NCBI GenBank assembly: GCA_947000775.1
Contig: CAMQGK010000637.1
Span: 16,932,501 to 16,996,500, forward strand
DNA length: 64,000 nucleotides
Direction of reading: 5' to 3'
DNA from: Pterois miles
Lineage: Eukaryota > Chordata > Actinopteri > Perciformes > Scorpaenidae
The translations under genes were made by a program, and so were the position numbers. Every line of letters begins with the position of its first letter. Position 1 is the first letter of the stretch. Shown here piece by piece: positions 23,791-36,950 of the stretch. The notes under the pieces are model-generated. The model was not told the DNA's origin, did no database searches, and saw nothing but the letters and a program-made list of their open reading frames with translations.

Positions 23791-25734
23791 ATTTTGTTAA
23801 TCATGCTCTTAAACATAGTTGAGCTCATAGTAATAATCACCAATTTGGAGGTGAACCAAAGTGTTTCAAGATGTAAATCAAAAGCTGATTAAAACTAAGC
23901 ACAACATATCCCCATTACTGTATTCTAGAGGCACAGTCTACCACAATAATATAACATACATTAATATCGATGAAACTGATCATAATTGTTTTTACTCTTT
24001 TTTCAAATATTACTGATGTAAACAACCCCCACTGTCTACACTACAGTATATGGCTCATGAACTGTCAATAATATTCCATAGTGCTTTTACATAACAATGG
24101 CATGTCATCCCCTTGGTAATTCCCTCATTAAAGAATTCATTGATCTCATTTAGCCTCACTTCAAGCCAGCGGAGCACTCTGAGGTCGTCTTGCCACATAT
24201 GAAGTGTGACCAATCAGATTCACAATGCTCTTGTAATGACATCGCTCATCCTATGCCCTTGAGCGACTGCAGCTGACTTGTGTGTGCAAAATGAGATTTT
24301 CCTCAAACCTTTTGAAATACATTTCCCCTTCACTGTGACCCAAATCTGATAACATTGTTGAGGCAAATTTATGTCAAACGATAGAACAAAGTCAAAATTT
24401 CTTTTCATTGACATGTTGGATTTTTGTCTCTTGTTTATCAGTCTACAAAGGAATAATGGTCTGTTGTGCAATTCAAATACAACCTTTAAATACATTTTTA
24501 TATACATTTACAAGGTGTAGCACTTAATTAGTCTTCTCTATGTCTTCACCTATGATTGTGCCAGAGTGCAGCACTCTCTTAAACTACTGCAGAACTCTGA
24601 CACAGTGGAAGTTACAGTAATAGTGGAGTGCCGTGCTGCTGGAGGGCCATTATAGCCCATGCTCTCTGAGGTGGAAAAGCAGTGATCAACAGAAATGAAA
24701 TGGCCATGCTGTCATCTGAGAGTGCAGATCAATCCAGGATAAAGTAATGAACACTGCTGGAGCTGCCTGACAGAGAGGTGATGGGATACTCTGCCGTGGC
24801 TGGACTCCAAGGCCCCGCCAGCAAACAAAAAGACTATACTTTGAAAGTTGTCTTGACAAGGAGTGGTCATGTTTTTAAAAACTGGATAGCTTCTTGACCT
24901 TAGCCACGATGAAGTGTTTGCCATGGTAATTTGGTTTGTTTAACATCTAAGCCTCTCACTGGATCTGCTGAGCCTTTGTGGGGCACTGGAGTCATGATTA
25001 TAAATCCCGGGTAAACACTGAGCATCAAAACGCCACAGCAAATCCAGAGAATTATTGGGCTGGTACTACGAGGCCATGTGTGATTGGAGTCTGATGTAGT
25101 ACAGTCAGGTGATATGTCATGCCCTCAAAACCCCTTTGTCTCGTCTGTAAAGCATTTTCCACAAGGTCAAGGATGACTGACTGAATATCTGTGTGTGAGG
25201 GAGGTTCACACAGTTTGATGCACAGACAAGCACAACAAAACATAACGGCATAAACGAAGGGGGCAAGAGTGGCATGGGGCACATTCTGCAAGCAGACGTG
25301 TTCTCCGAATGTTTTAAAAGTCTCTGTATTGTCTCAGTGGCTGTTTTGCAACTTCACAGTTCAGGGTGTATAGACACAGATTGCACTCAATGAAAAATGA
25401 ATCAGAGTACCAAATAAACGTCAAAGCAGGACTAGAAGTTTCAAGAGATGGACTGGTGCAGTACACATAATTCTGTGGCGTGTCAGAGCCCTGATGTTAC
25501 TTTCCCCTCTTACTAGTCTCTTTTTTCGACCAAAGGTTCAAAATATTAGCTAAAATTTTGGATAACATTCCTAATGTAATACATTTTTGCATAAAGTTGC
25601 ATGAAAATAATGAAGGTTAGAGATTAAATGCAGATCATAACAACGTAGCCAGTCACTTCCTATTAGGTTTAGGTTGGGACATCCTCACCACCTCTGTACA
25701 GTCTCAGTAATTGGTCAGCTGAATGCAGAGACTC
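23791..25734. other. no gene recognised
   Basis: Intergenic, only short frames. Nothing repeated elsewhere in the window was noticed. Confidence 0.6.
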
Positions 25735-26290
25735 AATATAAGAAGTGGACTTAGTCACTGTGATGTCACCCCATTGGTTTGTGGCCTGATGTGGACAGAC
25801 TTGAGTTCAGCATTTGGTGGTCATCATGTTGGTTTGTTGCATCCAGAAGTGACAGGATGGTGCTAAATACACCCAAACACTGAATAAGACATTATTAGGT
25901 GACCAAAGAGGTTCTAAATTAACTTTCATGAACTGAAAACACACTGCTAAAGTTGTGAGACGAACACACAGACAACGCCATGGTAGCAGCCTGTCAATCA
26001 CAAGGTAGCCACTCCATTCTGCTTGTCTCTAAACGGGACCATAATTTACTAAATGAACATCATGCTGTATTGTGGAAGACTTGAAACTAGCGATTGAGAC
26101 CATAAACTCATGTTTACATTGTTTACTGACACAATAAATCAAATGAGAAGAAGGCTCATTTTCTCATAGACTTCTATACAATCAGACATCTTTTTGCACC
26201 GCCAACTGCTGGTTATTAGAAATAATACAAGTTTAAGGCATTTTTGCATTGGCTTCACTTTTCAGACCCCAGAGTTGCCCATTGCACTGA
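25735..26290 (+). mobile_element. dispersed element family C, copy 2
   Basis: The longest copy of the family. Blocks as in copy 1 plus an internal segment (CATCCAGAAGTGACAGG...GCCTGTCAATCACAAGGTAGCC). No domain-bearing frame. Confidence 0.7.
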
Positions 26291-27614
26291 ATGTGAACAA
26301 ATTAGCTGCATGGTTTATGTTTTATACCACATACACAATTGGACATTATCATAAATAACCTGCTTGTCTGTGGATATATTCATATCGATCAAACTGATTA
26401 TTGGGGCTGCTTCCATTGGCATTGTGGATGCAGGAGGAAATGAATGCGTTCATGGAGAGGTTGGGAACCTAACCCGGGTATTGAATTCCACTTGAATCAG
26501 ATGGAATATAAACATAAATCACAATCAGCCTCTGTACACAGTGTGTCATGTGTTGCTAAAATAACAGATGTAGCTGAGTTGTTATTGTACTGCAGCGGTC
26601 TGTTGAGCACTCTACTGTATATCGACCTCTTGTTTTCAGTTAATAGATTGAGTAAAAACCCTGGTGGGGCTTTGAGAAGTGTTGGTATTATATGAGGTTG
26701 AGTGGCTGTCTGTGACTGGGAACAGTTAGTCAGTCACCCATGCAGGTGTTACTGGGACTAAGTCCCTGTGGAGGACGCAGTGATTGTCTGTTGGTAACAG
26801 CAACATCTCTTGCCCTGCATGTCCAGAGCATTTATCATTATGGAGTGTATATACTGTACAACATACTGTACATTCATTGTCATCGCCAGTATGAGAATTG
26901 CACCAGCTGTTGTGAATATGCTGCACAGTTTGGTGTTGTTGCTTCTACAGGGTAAATGAAGTAAGTGAGGGTGTTTTTGAATTGGTATTGTGACAGAGAT
27001 GGCTATAAAAGAGTCGAAGGCGGGGATAACAACACCTGTTGCTGGGTGCTGCTTTTGCTAACTAAGTGTGTTTTTGCCGTGGTTTTGGAAAATGGAGGGA
27101 GCACTAGAGGAAATTAAGTTTTTTAAGATATTAAAGAACTGCTTACAGTCTATGCTGATAATGGTTAGGAGATGATAGACAGCAAACCGGATATAAGAGC
27201 GAGATGGTAAAGGCACGATGGTACGGGTAATGGTAGATGGCATTAAAAGTTAAAATATTTAAAGTTTTTGCTGTATACAGATGTTCAAGTTCCCTACACA
27301 AGGAGAAAAATGGGGAATGAAAAGAAGTAAATACTTCTGAAAAGCATAGTAGAGGTTGAATAGTACAGGAAGAACAGTTTTCTAGAATAATAAATAAAAA
27401 TGCAGACACAAAATTGTTTGATTTAATTCATTTTATTCCATTCCTTGTAAACAATATGGCATCACCAACATATTGCCATGCGTGGTCCGTTTTGTCGGAC
27501 TGTTTGTTTTTCCCGTACCATCTAAAAGGTGTCTGTCTGCAACACTTGCAGACTTGTCATTCTCCACAACCCATGTTATTTTCCATGCCAGTGGTTTGCC
27601 AGTTCACAACTTTA
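26291..27614. other. no gene recognised
   Basis: Intergenic, short frames only. Confidence 0.6.
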
Positions 27615-27815
27615 GTATAATATCTCAACAACTATAGGATGGATTGCTGTAGAATGTCATACAGATATTCATGATGCCCAGAGGAATAATACTAAAGCCT
27701 TTGGTGATATCCTGACCTTTTCTTTAGAGCCACAATGAGGCTGCGGTAGTAAAGATTGAGTGAAATGCCTCGACCACTGTTGGATGGATTTCCAAGACAT
27801 TTGGTGCATACAATT
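27615..27815 (+). repeat. dispersed repeat family G, copy 2
   Basis: TAATATCTCAACAACTATAGGATGGATTGCTGTAGAATGTCAT, then CAGAGGAATAATACTAAAGCCTTTGGTGATATCCTGACCTTTTC, then a second TGAAATGCCTCGACCACTGTTGGATGG unit. Two units of this repeat thus lie in tandem. Confidence 0.6.
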
Positions 27816-27902
27816 ATGCTCCCTTAAAGAGGAATGGTAACAAACATTTTAACTTATGGGAATGTAAATTCAGCTCTGTGTTGCGTTTTGTGGTAATTAG
27901 CT

Positions 27903-28196
27903 AAGAAAGAAAGAAAGAAAGATATTCCTTTATTAGTCCCACAGTGGGGAAATTCAGTTTTACACTCTGTTGTTCACACAGTACATATACATGTCAATGG
28001 AGAGATGTCAGAGTGAGGGGGCTGCTCCTGACAAGCGCCCAGAGCAGTTGGGGGTTTGGTGCCTTGCTCAGGGGCACCTCAGCAGTGCCCAAGAGGTAAA
28101 CTGGCACCTCTCCAGCAACCAGTTGGTCTTGGTCCATGGGGGACTTGAACCGGTGACCTCCGCATCCTAACCCAAGTCCTTACGGACTGAGCTAAT
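27903..28196 (-). mobile_element. tRNA-derived SINE (family E), minus-strand copy
   Basis: Starts with a (GAAA) run and TATTCCTTTATTAGTCCCACAG (tail in reverse), passes through the TGAGCAAGGCACC body (reversed) and ends in GACTTGAACCGGTGACC, the reversed B box. It lies next to a CATGCTAGCATGC-rich palindromic repeat (28200-28290). Confidence 0.8.
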
Positions 28197-28199
28197 GTT

Positions 28200-28290
28200 A
28201 GCATACTAACATGCCAAAGGTGAACATGGAAAACATTGTACATGCTAAACATCAGCATGCTAGCATTGGAAGCATGCTAGCATCTGCATG
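28200..28290. repeat. CATGCTAGCATGC palindromic repeat
   Basis: Multiple GCATGCTAGCAT and CATGCTAAC motifs form overlapping inverted repeats. Such GCTAAC/GCATGC strings are widespread in fish genomes. Confidence 0.6.
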
Positions 28291-28424
28291 AGTTCAGCCT
28301 TACAGTCATATCTTCACTTTACTACAGTACAATAAGATTTCACTTACATTTGTAAGCTTACCACTTGTTAGATAACTAATAGAGATAAGACCGAGGCTGC
28401 ATTTCATAGCATTGTTGAACAAAT

Positions 28425-29010
28425 CTTTAAAGCTTCAGTGAGCAGAATGTTTTTGCTATGATTGGGCAAAAAATCCACAATAACCTTTCAAAATATTGTA
28501 ATTCAAGTGTTCTGAACTTCTGCATCTCCTCATAGCTCTGTTTTCAGGTTGTAAAAAATCTAGCCTGTGACGGGAGACTTTGGCCAATCACAGGCCATTT
28601 CAGAGAGAGAGCATTTCTATTGCGTGCTCCTATTGGATATGGAACGGACAATGCTTGGTTTTTTTGTCAGCTGACCTCAACATGGCTACCGGATCACAAA
28701 CTTCCTCATTGTTGAGCTAAACAATACACTACAAGATGTTTCAAAACATTTAAGGAGATAGATATGCAGTAACAGAATATTGATTCATATTTGATCAGCA
28801 TTTGATCAGAGTTTGCAAGTGATTGACAGCTGCGAGACTCCAGCTCGGCTGTGATTGGTTGTTTTCCTCTGGGCTGTGAAATCTTGCAGATGCCATTGGC
28901 TGTACCAGAGGACACAGAGGCACATGATTTATTTTCACATTGCCTGTCTTATGCACTACTGTCATTACTGTCACTACTGTCACTACTGTGACTTTTTAAT
29001 TAATCATATT
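28425..29010 (+). mobile_element. dispersed element family A, copy 1
   Basis: Shares long ordered blocks with 35225-35757 and 39148-39856: CAATAACCTTTCAAAATATTGTAATTCAAGTG, GACGGGAGACTTTGGCCAATCACAGG, CATTTCAGAGAGAGAGC, GCTGACCTCAACATGGCTACCGG, TTGATTCATATTTGATCAGCA. It ends with three repeats of CACTACTGT. No coding frame of note, so it is non-autonomous. Confidence 0.7.
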
Positions 29011-29633
29011 TGCTTGCCTTCTTTATCTATAATAGAAAATTAGGTATTTTGTTCAGGAATGCTGATGTATTTCTCAGGAGTACAGTCTCCAACGATAAGT
29101 ATATCTACCCAGGGTTTTATCCATAAGTATCCATAAAGTGAAGGATCTATCCATCCACCACCTAAGTACAAACTGCCTCAGGTGAGGTGGTGGAGGCTAG
29201 CATGCCTCACATTCAAAGTTTCATTTATGTATGAACTGGCAAAACGCTAGACAAGCAGTTAGTGCTGACTGTCTAAAATAGCCACCTACTGCAATGCTTG
29301 CAATCAGTGTTTGCATCGTACAGTATGTGCATAACGTTAGCTGCAACATGGGTGGCTTACCTGTCATAATAATGTGCCAACTCTGCATCAGTATTATTTA
29401 CATTTTTAATGCATCTAAAGCTCTCTCCTCCTTTGAAATGCTGCACCAATATTCATGCAAAACTACACTATGTGCACAGAGCGCAGCGAGCAGTTCAGGA
29501 GGCCTGGGTGATGCCAGCCTTGATCAGAGACAATATCACTGGTTGCATCTGTAAATACCACAACAGCATATTTTGTGTGGGATGCTTAAATAACCACCCA
29601 CCTATACACACAAGCACAATCTCCACAATTCCA

Positions 29634-29696
<63 letters not shown>

Positions 29697-30412
29697 CCTT
29701 TAAGGTTTTATCAGTGTTGATTCCTCTTTAATGATCTGATGTGTAGCACACACGCTGCAACAATGCTTCCCATCCAAAATGAAAATCTGTTTGAGATATA
29801 TGGTTTTAACGTCACTACTGTGTTCCTGTAGCTTCAGATTTTGGCACATTATGTATCCTTTTGCACAATGTGAACATTAATTGTGGTGTTCAAATCATGC
29901 TCCACTGGTTCTACAGGTCGAAGTAAAGACACCCTATAATAAACCGGCTTTCAGCGTTGTATATTCAACAATCAACCGAGGAGGCTTAATGCGCTTGTAC
30001 TTTTGTTTGAATGCTTTATACGGCATTAAAGGTTTTATTGTACTTGTGAGTTGTTACTACAGCAGTCACGATAAGCTCTTTGTAAGTCCTGCACAGTTAA
30101 ATGGCCCTTTGTGTAGAATATTTGATAGACCACCAGTGCCCTCTGTCAGCCTCAACCAGGACATTACACATTTAATGTTTTTCTTCTCCAGGTTCATTTG
30201 ACTTCTTTGTGTTTCAGCGGAGATGCTATTTTAGTCTTTATGGGAGTAGCATTTTATTTTAAACTGACCGTTAATGAGTTTCATGATATGAGTGTAACTT
30301 TTTTGTTTGTTTGTTTGTCTTGGTTTGCTTCGACAGTATTTTCTGGAAGGAAAATATTTTTTTTAACGTAATAACACTTTAAATCAGTTATTATTATAAT
30401 AAATGGTAAGGA
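29011..30412. other. no gene recognised
   Basis: Intergenic with one (CA)n run. The frame at 29881-30201 has no motif. Confidence 0.6.
29634..29693. repeat. (CA)n microsatellite, about 29 units
   Basis: Uninterrupted CA run. The Thr-His and Cys-Val frames across it are artefacts. Confidence 0.95.
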
Positions 30413-31244
30413 ACAGTGGGGTCGGTTGGGACACTTTTGTATCGACAATTAACCTTCCGTTACTCACAGACTACTTGATTCAGGTGTCTGTTAACAATTT
30501 ATATTATATATTTATCTTTGTTAGAGCCTCTCTCAAAAGTGAAAGGCACAATTTTGATAAATGAGCAAGGAGTGTAGTTTCCCAAAATTCTGCCTCCCCA
30601 GGACGGTTAGGACAGTGGGTAGGGACACCTTGTTCTGGACTAAAAGAAATACATAATTTAAATAGAAAAAAATGCTGTTTATTTACAGTGTCACTTGTTC
30701 ACGCTTTTGTAAAATTATTATATTATCATAAATTACTGTGATATGGAATTTGGTTTCTGACTGGCTGCCACTTGAGTAAACCTTCACTCTTATTATTCAA
30801 TTAGAAAAAGCTTTTGTCTTGTTTTTGTCTGCTTTTAGTTGATTTGTAGCAAGGCAGGAACTTTTTTTTTACTTCATCCACCCCTGGAAACTGTCTGAAA
30901 ACATCCCAGGGAGAGCAGACACACTTTGGACTCATGTACTAGCCAACAGAAATGCAGACAGCTCAGACAAGCTGAAAATAGAAAAGCAGAAAATAAGCTT
31001 TCCAACACTGTTTTTTTTTTTTTTTTTTTTTTTTTATGTAGCAACTTCTATGGTAGAAGTAAAATTACAAACAAGCTAAAAATGTACTTACATGCTGTAT
31101 ATTTCAAAACTGTGAAAAAAATGTGAAAAATAGTCAGAAGGTTTCCACTTTGAGGCTGAAAGTGAAGAAGCTGTGGCTGAGTATGAGCATGATGTAGTTG
31201 TTTTCTAACTTGCGTTCCAACCGACCCCGCTCTCCCCTACTGTA
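30413..31244. mobile_element. TIR element (GGGGTCGGTTGG termini), about 830 bp
   Basis: The left end ACAGTGGGGTCGGTTGGGACA matches, inverted, the right end TTCCAACCGACCCCGCTCTCCCCTACTGTAG, with a short extra stretch in the right arm. A degenerate internal copy (GGACGGTTAGGACAGTGGGTAGGGACACC) is at about 30601. The interior is AT-rich with a 26-base T run (about 31011-31036) and no transposase. Confidence 0.75.
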
Positions 31245-31989
31245 GTGTTATTCAGTAATGCAGTTAAATGACCAATAACTTATCTAGTTTGGCAATTAAT
31301 TTTGATATTTGAATGTGGGATCCAAATAAAGCATTCCACACTATCTCAATATGCACACTGTTTTATGTTTTCTGTATGTGAATCTATTTCCAATAAACAA
31401 GACACCACGTTTCTCAGCGTACCAGACTCCTGTGGTTGGCATCACTTAAACGAAACCACGCTTAACTGAATCCCTCATGTCTGTTATGATATTTTTGTAA
31501 ATCTAAAATTTGGACATCAACCCATTATCTGCATGTCTTGCATGCCTATGATGATGCAACAAAACAAAACTGTTGCAGGATTATGCCAATTAAAATACAA
31601 TACATATTTCTTACAGCATATTATGCAGTTGCAGATAAGAGGATGTGACAAGACCACAGAGTCATGCAGTAACCAAACCCGTGGGTGTGAAGGCAGTGGG
31701 CTCATTTTGTGGTGAAAGGGTCCTTGAAGCAGATATTAAGTGTGTGTTCATGTTTGTGAAACTGAAAATGGATTGTGGGAAAAGAAGCAAGCCCCCTGCA
31801 TCAGACATGGTGAGATCTTTATCTGCTCTAGACCAAGCTAGGAATTTTCCAGTCTGTGTCTGTCTATGTACCTTCATTTAAGACACACTTTAACACTGGC
31901 AACATTGGCATCTCTGAACTTGAGTTAAAAAAAGTAGACGCTGAGCCAACTCCACGCCACAAAACAAACCCCAGAGCTTTAATATCGCA

Positions 31990-32380
31990 GCAAACAAGTA
32001 GTTCTTTTTTTTTTTTATTAAACCTTTATTTAACCAAGTAAATCTCATTGAGATTCATTGAGAAATCTGTAAAACAAATCTGTCTGCAAATGGTTCCAGG
32101 CTGCAGAGGCAGAGAACATAAAGGCCTGTTTGCCCACAGTGTGAGCCTCAGGGACAGAGAAGGTGTCATTTCAGTGGAAATTACTAGTTTTAGTGGAGAT
32201 ATACCCACAAAGATATGAGGGGAGCACTTAAAATAAATATAATATAATATATATATATATATATACATCATAAATTTGTGCCAATGAATAAGTCTGTGCA
32301 AGACCAATGAAGAGCCCTGCACAAAGGATGTGATGGTGGTTGAGAGCTTTGCAGCCTGTGACAGACCTCAGAGCGCTGTA
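31990..32380 (-). repeat. probable retroelement 3' fragment
   Basis: TTAAACCTTTATTTAACCAAGTAAATCTCATTGAGATT followed by CCAGGCTGCAGAGGCAGAGAACATAAAGGCC and CAATGAAGAGCCCTGCACAAAGGATG. The first part is frequent at the ends of fish non-LTR elements, in reverse. A short AT run (32240-32267) and a TCTA/TCCA run (32380-32418) are inside or next to it. Family not determined. Confidence 0.45.
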
Positions 32381-32418
32381 TCTATATATCTATATATCTA
32401 TCTATCTATCCATCTATC

Positions 32419-34075
32419 TGTCATATGGTGGTTACAGCTGATAACTCCATCCCGACCCACGTCACTGAAGCATAACACCCACCCTTCAGTTCCTCCCAGG
32501 TTAACACTGTTAGCTCGGTCAGCACTGCTGCCGCTGGTTGCACTGGTTGTACTGGTTGTACTGCTAGCACCATGAGCTGCCAGCGAGCGGCTCAGCTGTT
32601 GCCCTGTTGGGAGCTGTGTGGAGCCAATCCCTCAATCATAGATACGCTCTGAATTTCAAATTTAGTACCTTTTTATTCTTGATCTCAGGTTGTGTTGGAG
32701 GAATTAAAGGCAGAGGATTTCATTTAATGTCATTAGTGCTAAGGCTCTGGTATTGTGCTTTATGGCTCACTAAATAAAACAGAGCCATGTTGTTAGCTAC
32801 ACCTTACTTTTCCTGCTATTGAGGTTAAATTTGTATTTCACTATTTTTAAATACAAGGAAGTGAGAGGACTGTGTAGATTACTTCTGTCACATGTGAATT
32901 GTCAATTCTTCCCTCCAGAACTTAACTTATTGCTTTTCTATTGCTATATATGTGGTGAGATGACTTTTCAGAGCAACGCAACACTGATAACCAGATAGCT
33001 CTGATATTACAGAAGCCAATTAAACCACCTGAAAGGTGTACCTTTTTCAAGTTTAGATTTTCAAATTGGGCCAGTTCCTTTAAAATGAAAGGGTTGGTTA
33101 CAAAAAATGTTTTGCATGGATGTTAACTTATTTTTATGAACTCATTTTTTAAGTCATGGTACAGTTAGAGAGAAGTAGTAAAATGTTAACGCTGTTTTCA
33201 CTGTTAATATCAGTGGTGTATGTGTGGGGGGTGGATATAAGATAAGGACATAAGAGAGGGAATAATTAGAGCCTTTTTTGCCTTAACGTAAAGAAAAATT
33301 AACTCTGAATTGTTTCAAATCTTCAAATTCATGACACTCATACTCACTTGTCTTTGTTTTCATGAATGTTCAAGCTGTTCTCCTCAAATGATTATCATAA
33401 TGTATTCTGTTTACTGAATATGGTCATAGTTGTGTAAAAGTCTCTTTTTAAAGGAGAAATGGTAGTTAACGTTTAGCTTTTACCAGCGGATTAAATGGTT
33501 AGTCAGCATACAGACACCAGGGGGAATCATTCAGCCACTAACAACAGATGATCGGTGTCATTTGATTTGGTTACAGGGAGGATATAATTAAAAAAAATCT
33601 CTCCTATCAACATCTTAAAGGTGTCAGGAGCTTCTAACAGTTCAGCAGACTATCCACCATGATCATGAGAGACAGACTGCATCTGAAAATGATTAACTGT
33701 AAAAAAGCTGACATGAGATGAGATACAATTTTAAGATGAGTTTAAAGTCTAAATCATACAAAATTAAGTAAAATGAAAATAAAACAGCTTTGCAAAGTAA
33801 AACTACATATTTGACTTTGACAATAGTCAACTGATGTTGTCCTGTTTCTTTACCACAGGAGGGAGCTCCAGTAAAAGACAGCTGATCATCAGCAATGTAA
33901 CAGAGGTGCAGCACTAGTTGACAGCATGCAGCACTGGAAAAATGAAACATGAAGATGGCAGTGATGGAACCAGTAATGAGAGGATTGTTACTGTTCAGAT
34001 AAAAGAAAATCCTGTAAAAATACAATAGTAACTGAATTATTAGTCTCCCCTCTGTCAGCCAGAAGGCCTGTTGGG
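32419..34075. other. no gene recognised
   Basis: AT-rich intergenic. A CTGGTTGCACTGGTTGTACTGGTTGTACTG mini-repeat at 32534-32565 is the only local structure seen. Confidence 0.6.
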
Positions 34076-34404
34076 GGCGGCAGTAGCTCAGTCTGTAGGG
34101 AGTTGTCTTGGGAACCGGAGGGTCACCGGTTCAAGTCCCAACATGGACCAAGAACTGAGTGTGAACTGGTAGCTGGAGAGGTGCCAGTTTACCTCTTGGG
34201 CACTGCCGCGGTGCCCCTGAGCAAGGCACCAAACCCCCAACTGCTCGGGGCGCTTGTCAGGAGCAGCCCCCTCACTCTGACATCTCTCCATTGATGCATG
34301 TGCATGTGTGTGTTTGGGTCTGCACGTACCATGTATAAGTTAACAAACAGAGTGTAAAAATTGAATTTCCCCTCGTGGGACTAATAAAGGAATATCTTCT
34401 TCTT
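34076..34404 (+). mobile_element. tRNA-derived SINE (family E), full-length copy
   Basis: The head GGCAGTAGCTCAGTCTGTAGG (A box) and GGTTCAAGTCCC (B box, about 34128-34139) are tRNA-like. The body includes GCACTGCCGCGGTGCCCCTGAGCAAGGCACC, and the tail is GGGACTAATAAAGGAATA followed by a TCT/TCTTCT run. The frames on both strands here are shadows of this repeat. Confidence 0.85.
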
Positions 34405-35224
34405 CTTCTAATGACTGCTACTGCTGACACTAATGACACTGCACTTCTACTCCGTTTCTAGTAGTAGTTCTGCTATTGCTATCCTCTTTCTACGGTTTTA
34501 CTGCTGAAACTGCCACCGCCTCCACCCACAACAATAGTTCCACTGCAACTGCTAGAACTATGACTTGCACACTATGGGTCAAATACACTCTGCTAGTGTA
34601 GAAGGACAGGTAACACCCACACAATCCACAACATGAACTTGTGAGTATTTGAGGGTCGAGGTTATCCCAAAATGACTTGAACTGAATGACTCTGACAACA
34701 TTGATGCTCTATAGATGGGCCATTTAATCAGCAAGGTCACTGTAACACAGAAAACAAAGTACAACTAGTAAGAGTATCACCCTGTTTAATGCAGTTCATA
34801 ATACTAGTAAGTCAGGAGGAATGTGCATATGATGAGTATTTGGACATTTGTTTCAGGATAGAACAGGTTTTCTTTATTGGGGCTTTTTCTGTTAATGGGC
34901 AATGGATATGCATTCAAACACACATGGAAGTATGAAAAAAAAAGATTGAAAGTTTACTGTTATTTATAGCTCACTAGAGAGGGAAACATGCTCATTTTCA
35001 TACAGTTTTACAATATTTCTGTACTTCTGTACTACAGACTATAGTGGGTTTGCGCATGTAAACATGGCCCTCTTGTCATGTTTTCAGGTGACTATTAGTT
35101 GTTAGTAGTTTCTCCAGAAATACAATATTTCCCACCAAATTTTCTAGTTGGTTTAATTTACATAATGGTTTAAGGCCCAAAGAGGTAAAGATATCAACTA
35201 TGTCACACAAAAAGCAAAGATCGC
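34405..35224. other. no gene recognised
   Basis: Begins with a degenerate trinucleotide-rich stretch (ACTGCTACTGCTGAC..., 34412-34560); the rest is plain AT-rich sequence. Confidence 0.6.
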
Positions 35225-35757
35225 ATTAAAGTTGCAGCAGGCGACATTTTTTTTAGTATAATTTGGCAAAAATTTCACAATAACCTGTCAGCATTTAAAT
35301 TTCAAGTGGTCTGAGAGAAAACTAGACCTCTGCCCCTCCTTGTGGCTTTGTTTTCAGACTTTTAACAATCTAGCTCATGACGGGAGAGTTTGACCAATCA
35401 CAGGTCATTTCAGAAAGAGAGCGTTCCTATTGGCTGTGGTTCTCTCAAGAGGTCTCAACATGGCTGCCGGGTTACAAACTTTCTCATTTTACAGCTAAAC
35501 CGGGCACTGTAAGATGAATCTGAAAACATTTGAGATGAGAAATAGGCATTAACGCAACATAATATTGATTCATATTTGATCAGCACTGCCTTGTTTGACT
35601 GTTTGGTCGGAGTTCACGAGTGATGGACTCGCGGCTGTCATACACGGCAGCCCCAGTGGCACTTTTTTTTTTTCAGACTACCTGTTTCACGTTCTACTGT
35701 CAGTATATAGTTTGATTGTTTTATAAAAATAATTTAATCATATTTGCACCAATGTCA
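35225..35757 (+). mobile_element. dispersed element family A, copy 2
   Basis: Begins ATTAAAGTTGCAGCAGGCGAC. The internal order is as in copy 1, including GACGGGAGAGTTTGACCAATCACAGG and CTCAACATGGCTGCCGGG. Confidence 0.7.
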
Positions 35758-36027
35758 GAGTGAAAGAGAGCAGAACTTTATTTTTTTATTCTTTTGCACC
35801 CCATTACTCATCTCTGATTTATTAATTTATCCTGTGACCTTTGGAGCGGTCCCAGCCCATTTAGTACCTGGACTAAACTACCCAGCAGTCTGTACAGTTG
35901 TTAAAACTAGCACCGCTGCAATCAGCTACAACATATGATGTATAATAATACTGTAACCTCCTATCAACCTCAGGGGACATTTTACAGAACATCTAGTGTA
36001 TTATAACATTGTTATAATGATACTTTT

Positions 36028-36508
36028 ACTTTAAGGACCAGTGTGTAGGATTTAGAGGGCTCTAAGATAAGATAAGTTAAGATAAGATATTCCTTTATTG
36101 GTCCCACAGTGGAGAAATTTGCATGTTACAGCAGCTCTATTGGCAGAAGTGGGATATCATTCAACATTCATAATTATGTTTTCATCAGTGTCTAATCACC
36201 TGAAACTAAGAATCGTTGTGTTTTGATTAGCTTAGAATGAGCCCGTCATATCCACATAGGGAGCACGTCCTCTTCACTGAGTCCGCCATGTTGCTCCGTG
36301 ATGTTTCTACAGTAGCCCAGAGCAGACTAACCAATCACTAGGTGAGGCATTTTTCATTTTTTCATTACCTGATGGACACTGTAGTTCTTCTACACACTTG
36401 GAAAGGGAGGGGTGATTGGATTGGCATTTAGTTGCTTGCAATCTGCAACTTGACCACTAGATGGTGCTAAATCATACACACTGGACCATTTAGTAAAACA
36501 ATAAGGTG
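36028..36508 (+). mobile_element. MITE family B, copy 2, interrupted by a SINE tail
   Basis: Starts AAGGACCAGTGTGTAGGATTTAG and ends CACACTGGACCATTTAGT, near-inverted termini. The internal order is as in copy 1. A truncated SINE (36063-36133) is inserted near the left end. Confidence 0.7.
36063..36133 (-). mobile_element. SINE family E, truncated copy inside a MITE
   Basis: AAGATAAGATAAG...TATTCCTTTATTGGTCCCACAGTGGAGAAATTTGCATG is a reversed family E tail. It interrupts the TIR element 36028-36508, with short duplicated flanks (CTCTA on both sides). Confidence 0.65.
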
Positions 36509-36950
36509 GTTGTTCTGAGAAACCTAGCCGCTAAAATAAGTGTTGAGGAGAGAAATAGACCATGTGGTTACAGTAATACTTCTTTTGCTGATTTGTGTAA
36601 TGCATATCTGACCGGACTGATTCAGATCTTGAATGGTTGTTTCCAGACATAACTCTCATCGTGATCTGGCCATTTCCTCAGACTGATCTTTTAAAACTAT
36701 GGCACTTTTTAAACCAGCTAAAGCATGTTTGCTTTCTATATTATCCACGGCATTACACCCTGGCCTGCTACAACAACCCACCCCTTATTGCCACTATTAA
36801 TACAACTACTGATGCTTACATTACAGGCCACTATATATAAACAGTTTATACATATTTTACCATAATTTGTTGTCAGTCAGACTTTGCTAGAAGTATCCTC
36901 CAAACCTTGATTTGTGTTTATATTGAATCATATGGTGATACAGCCCCATT

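Noticed and set aside
29409..29720. 103-codon frame with Thr-His repeats
   Set aside because: Produced by the CA microsatellite.
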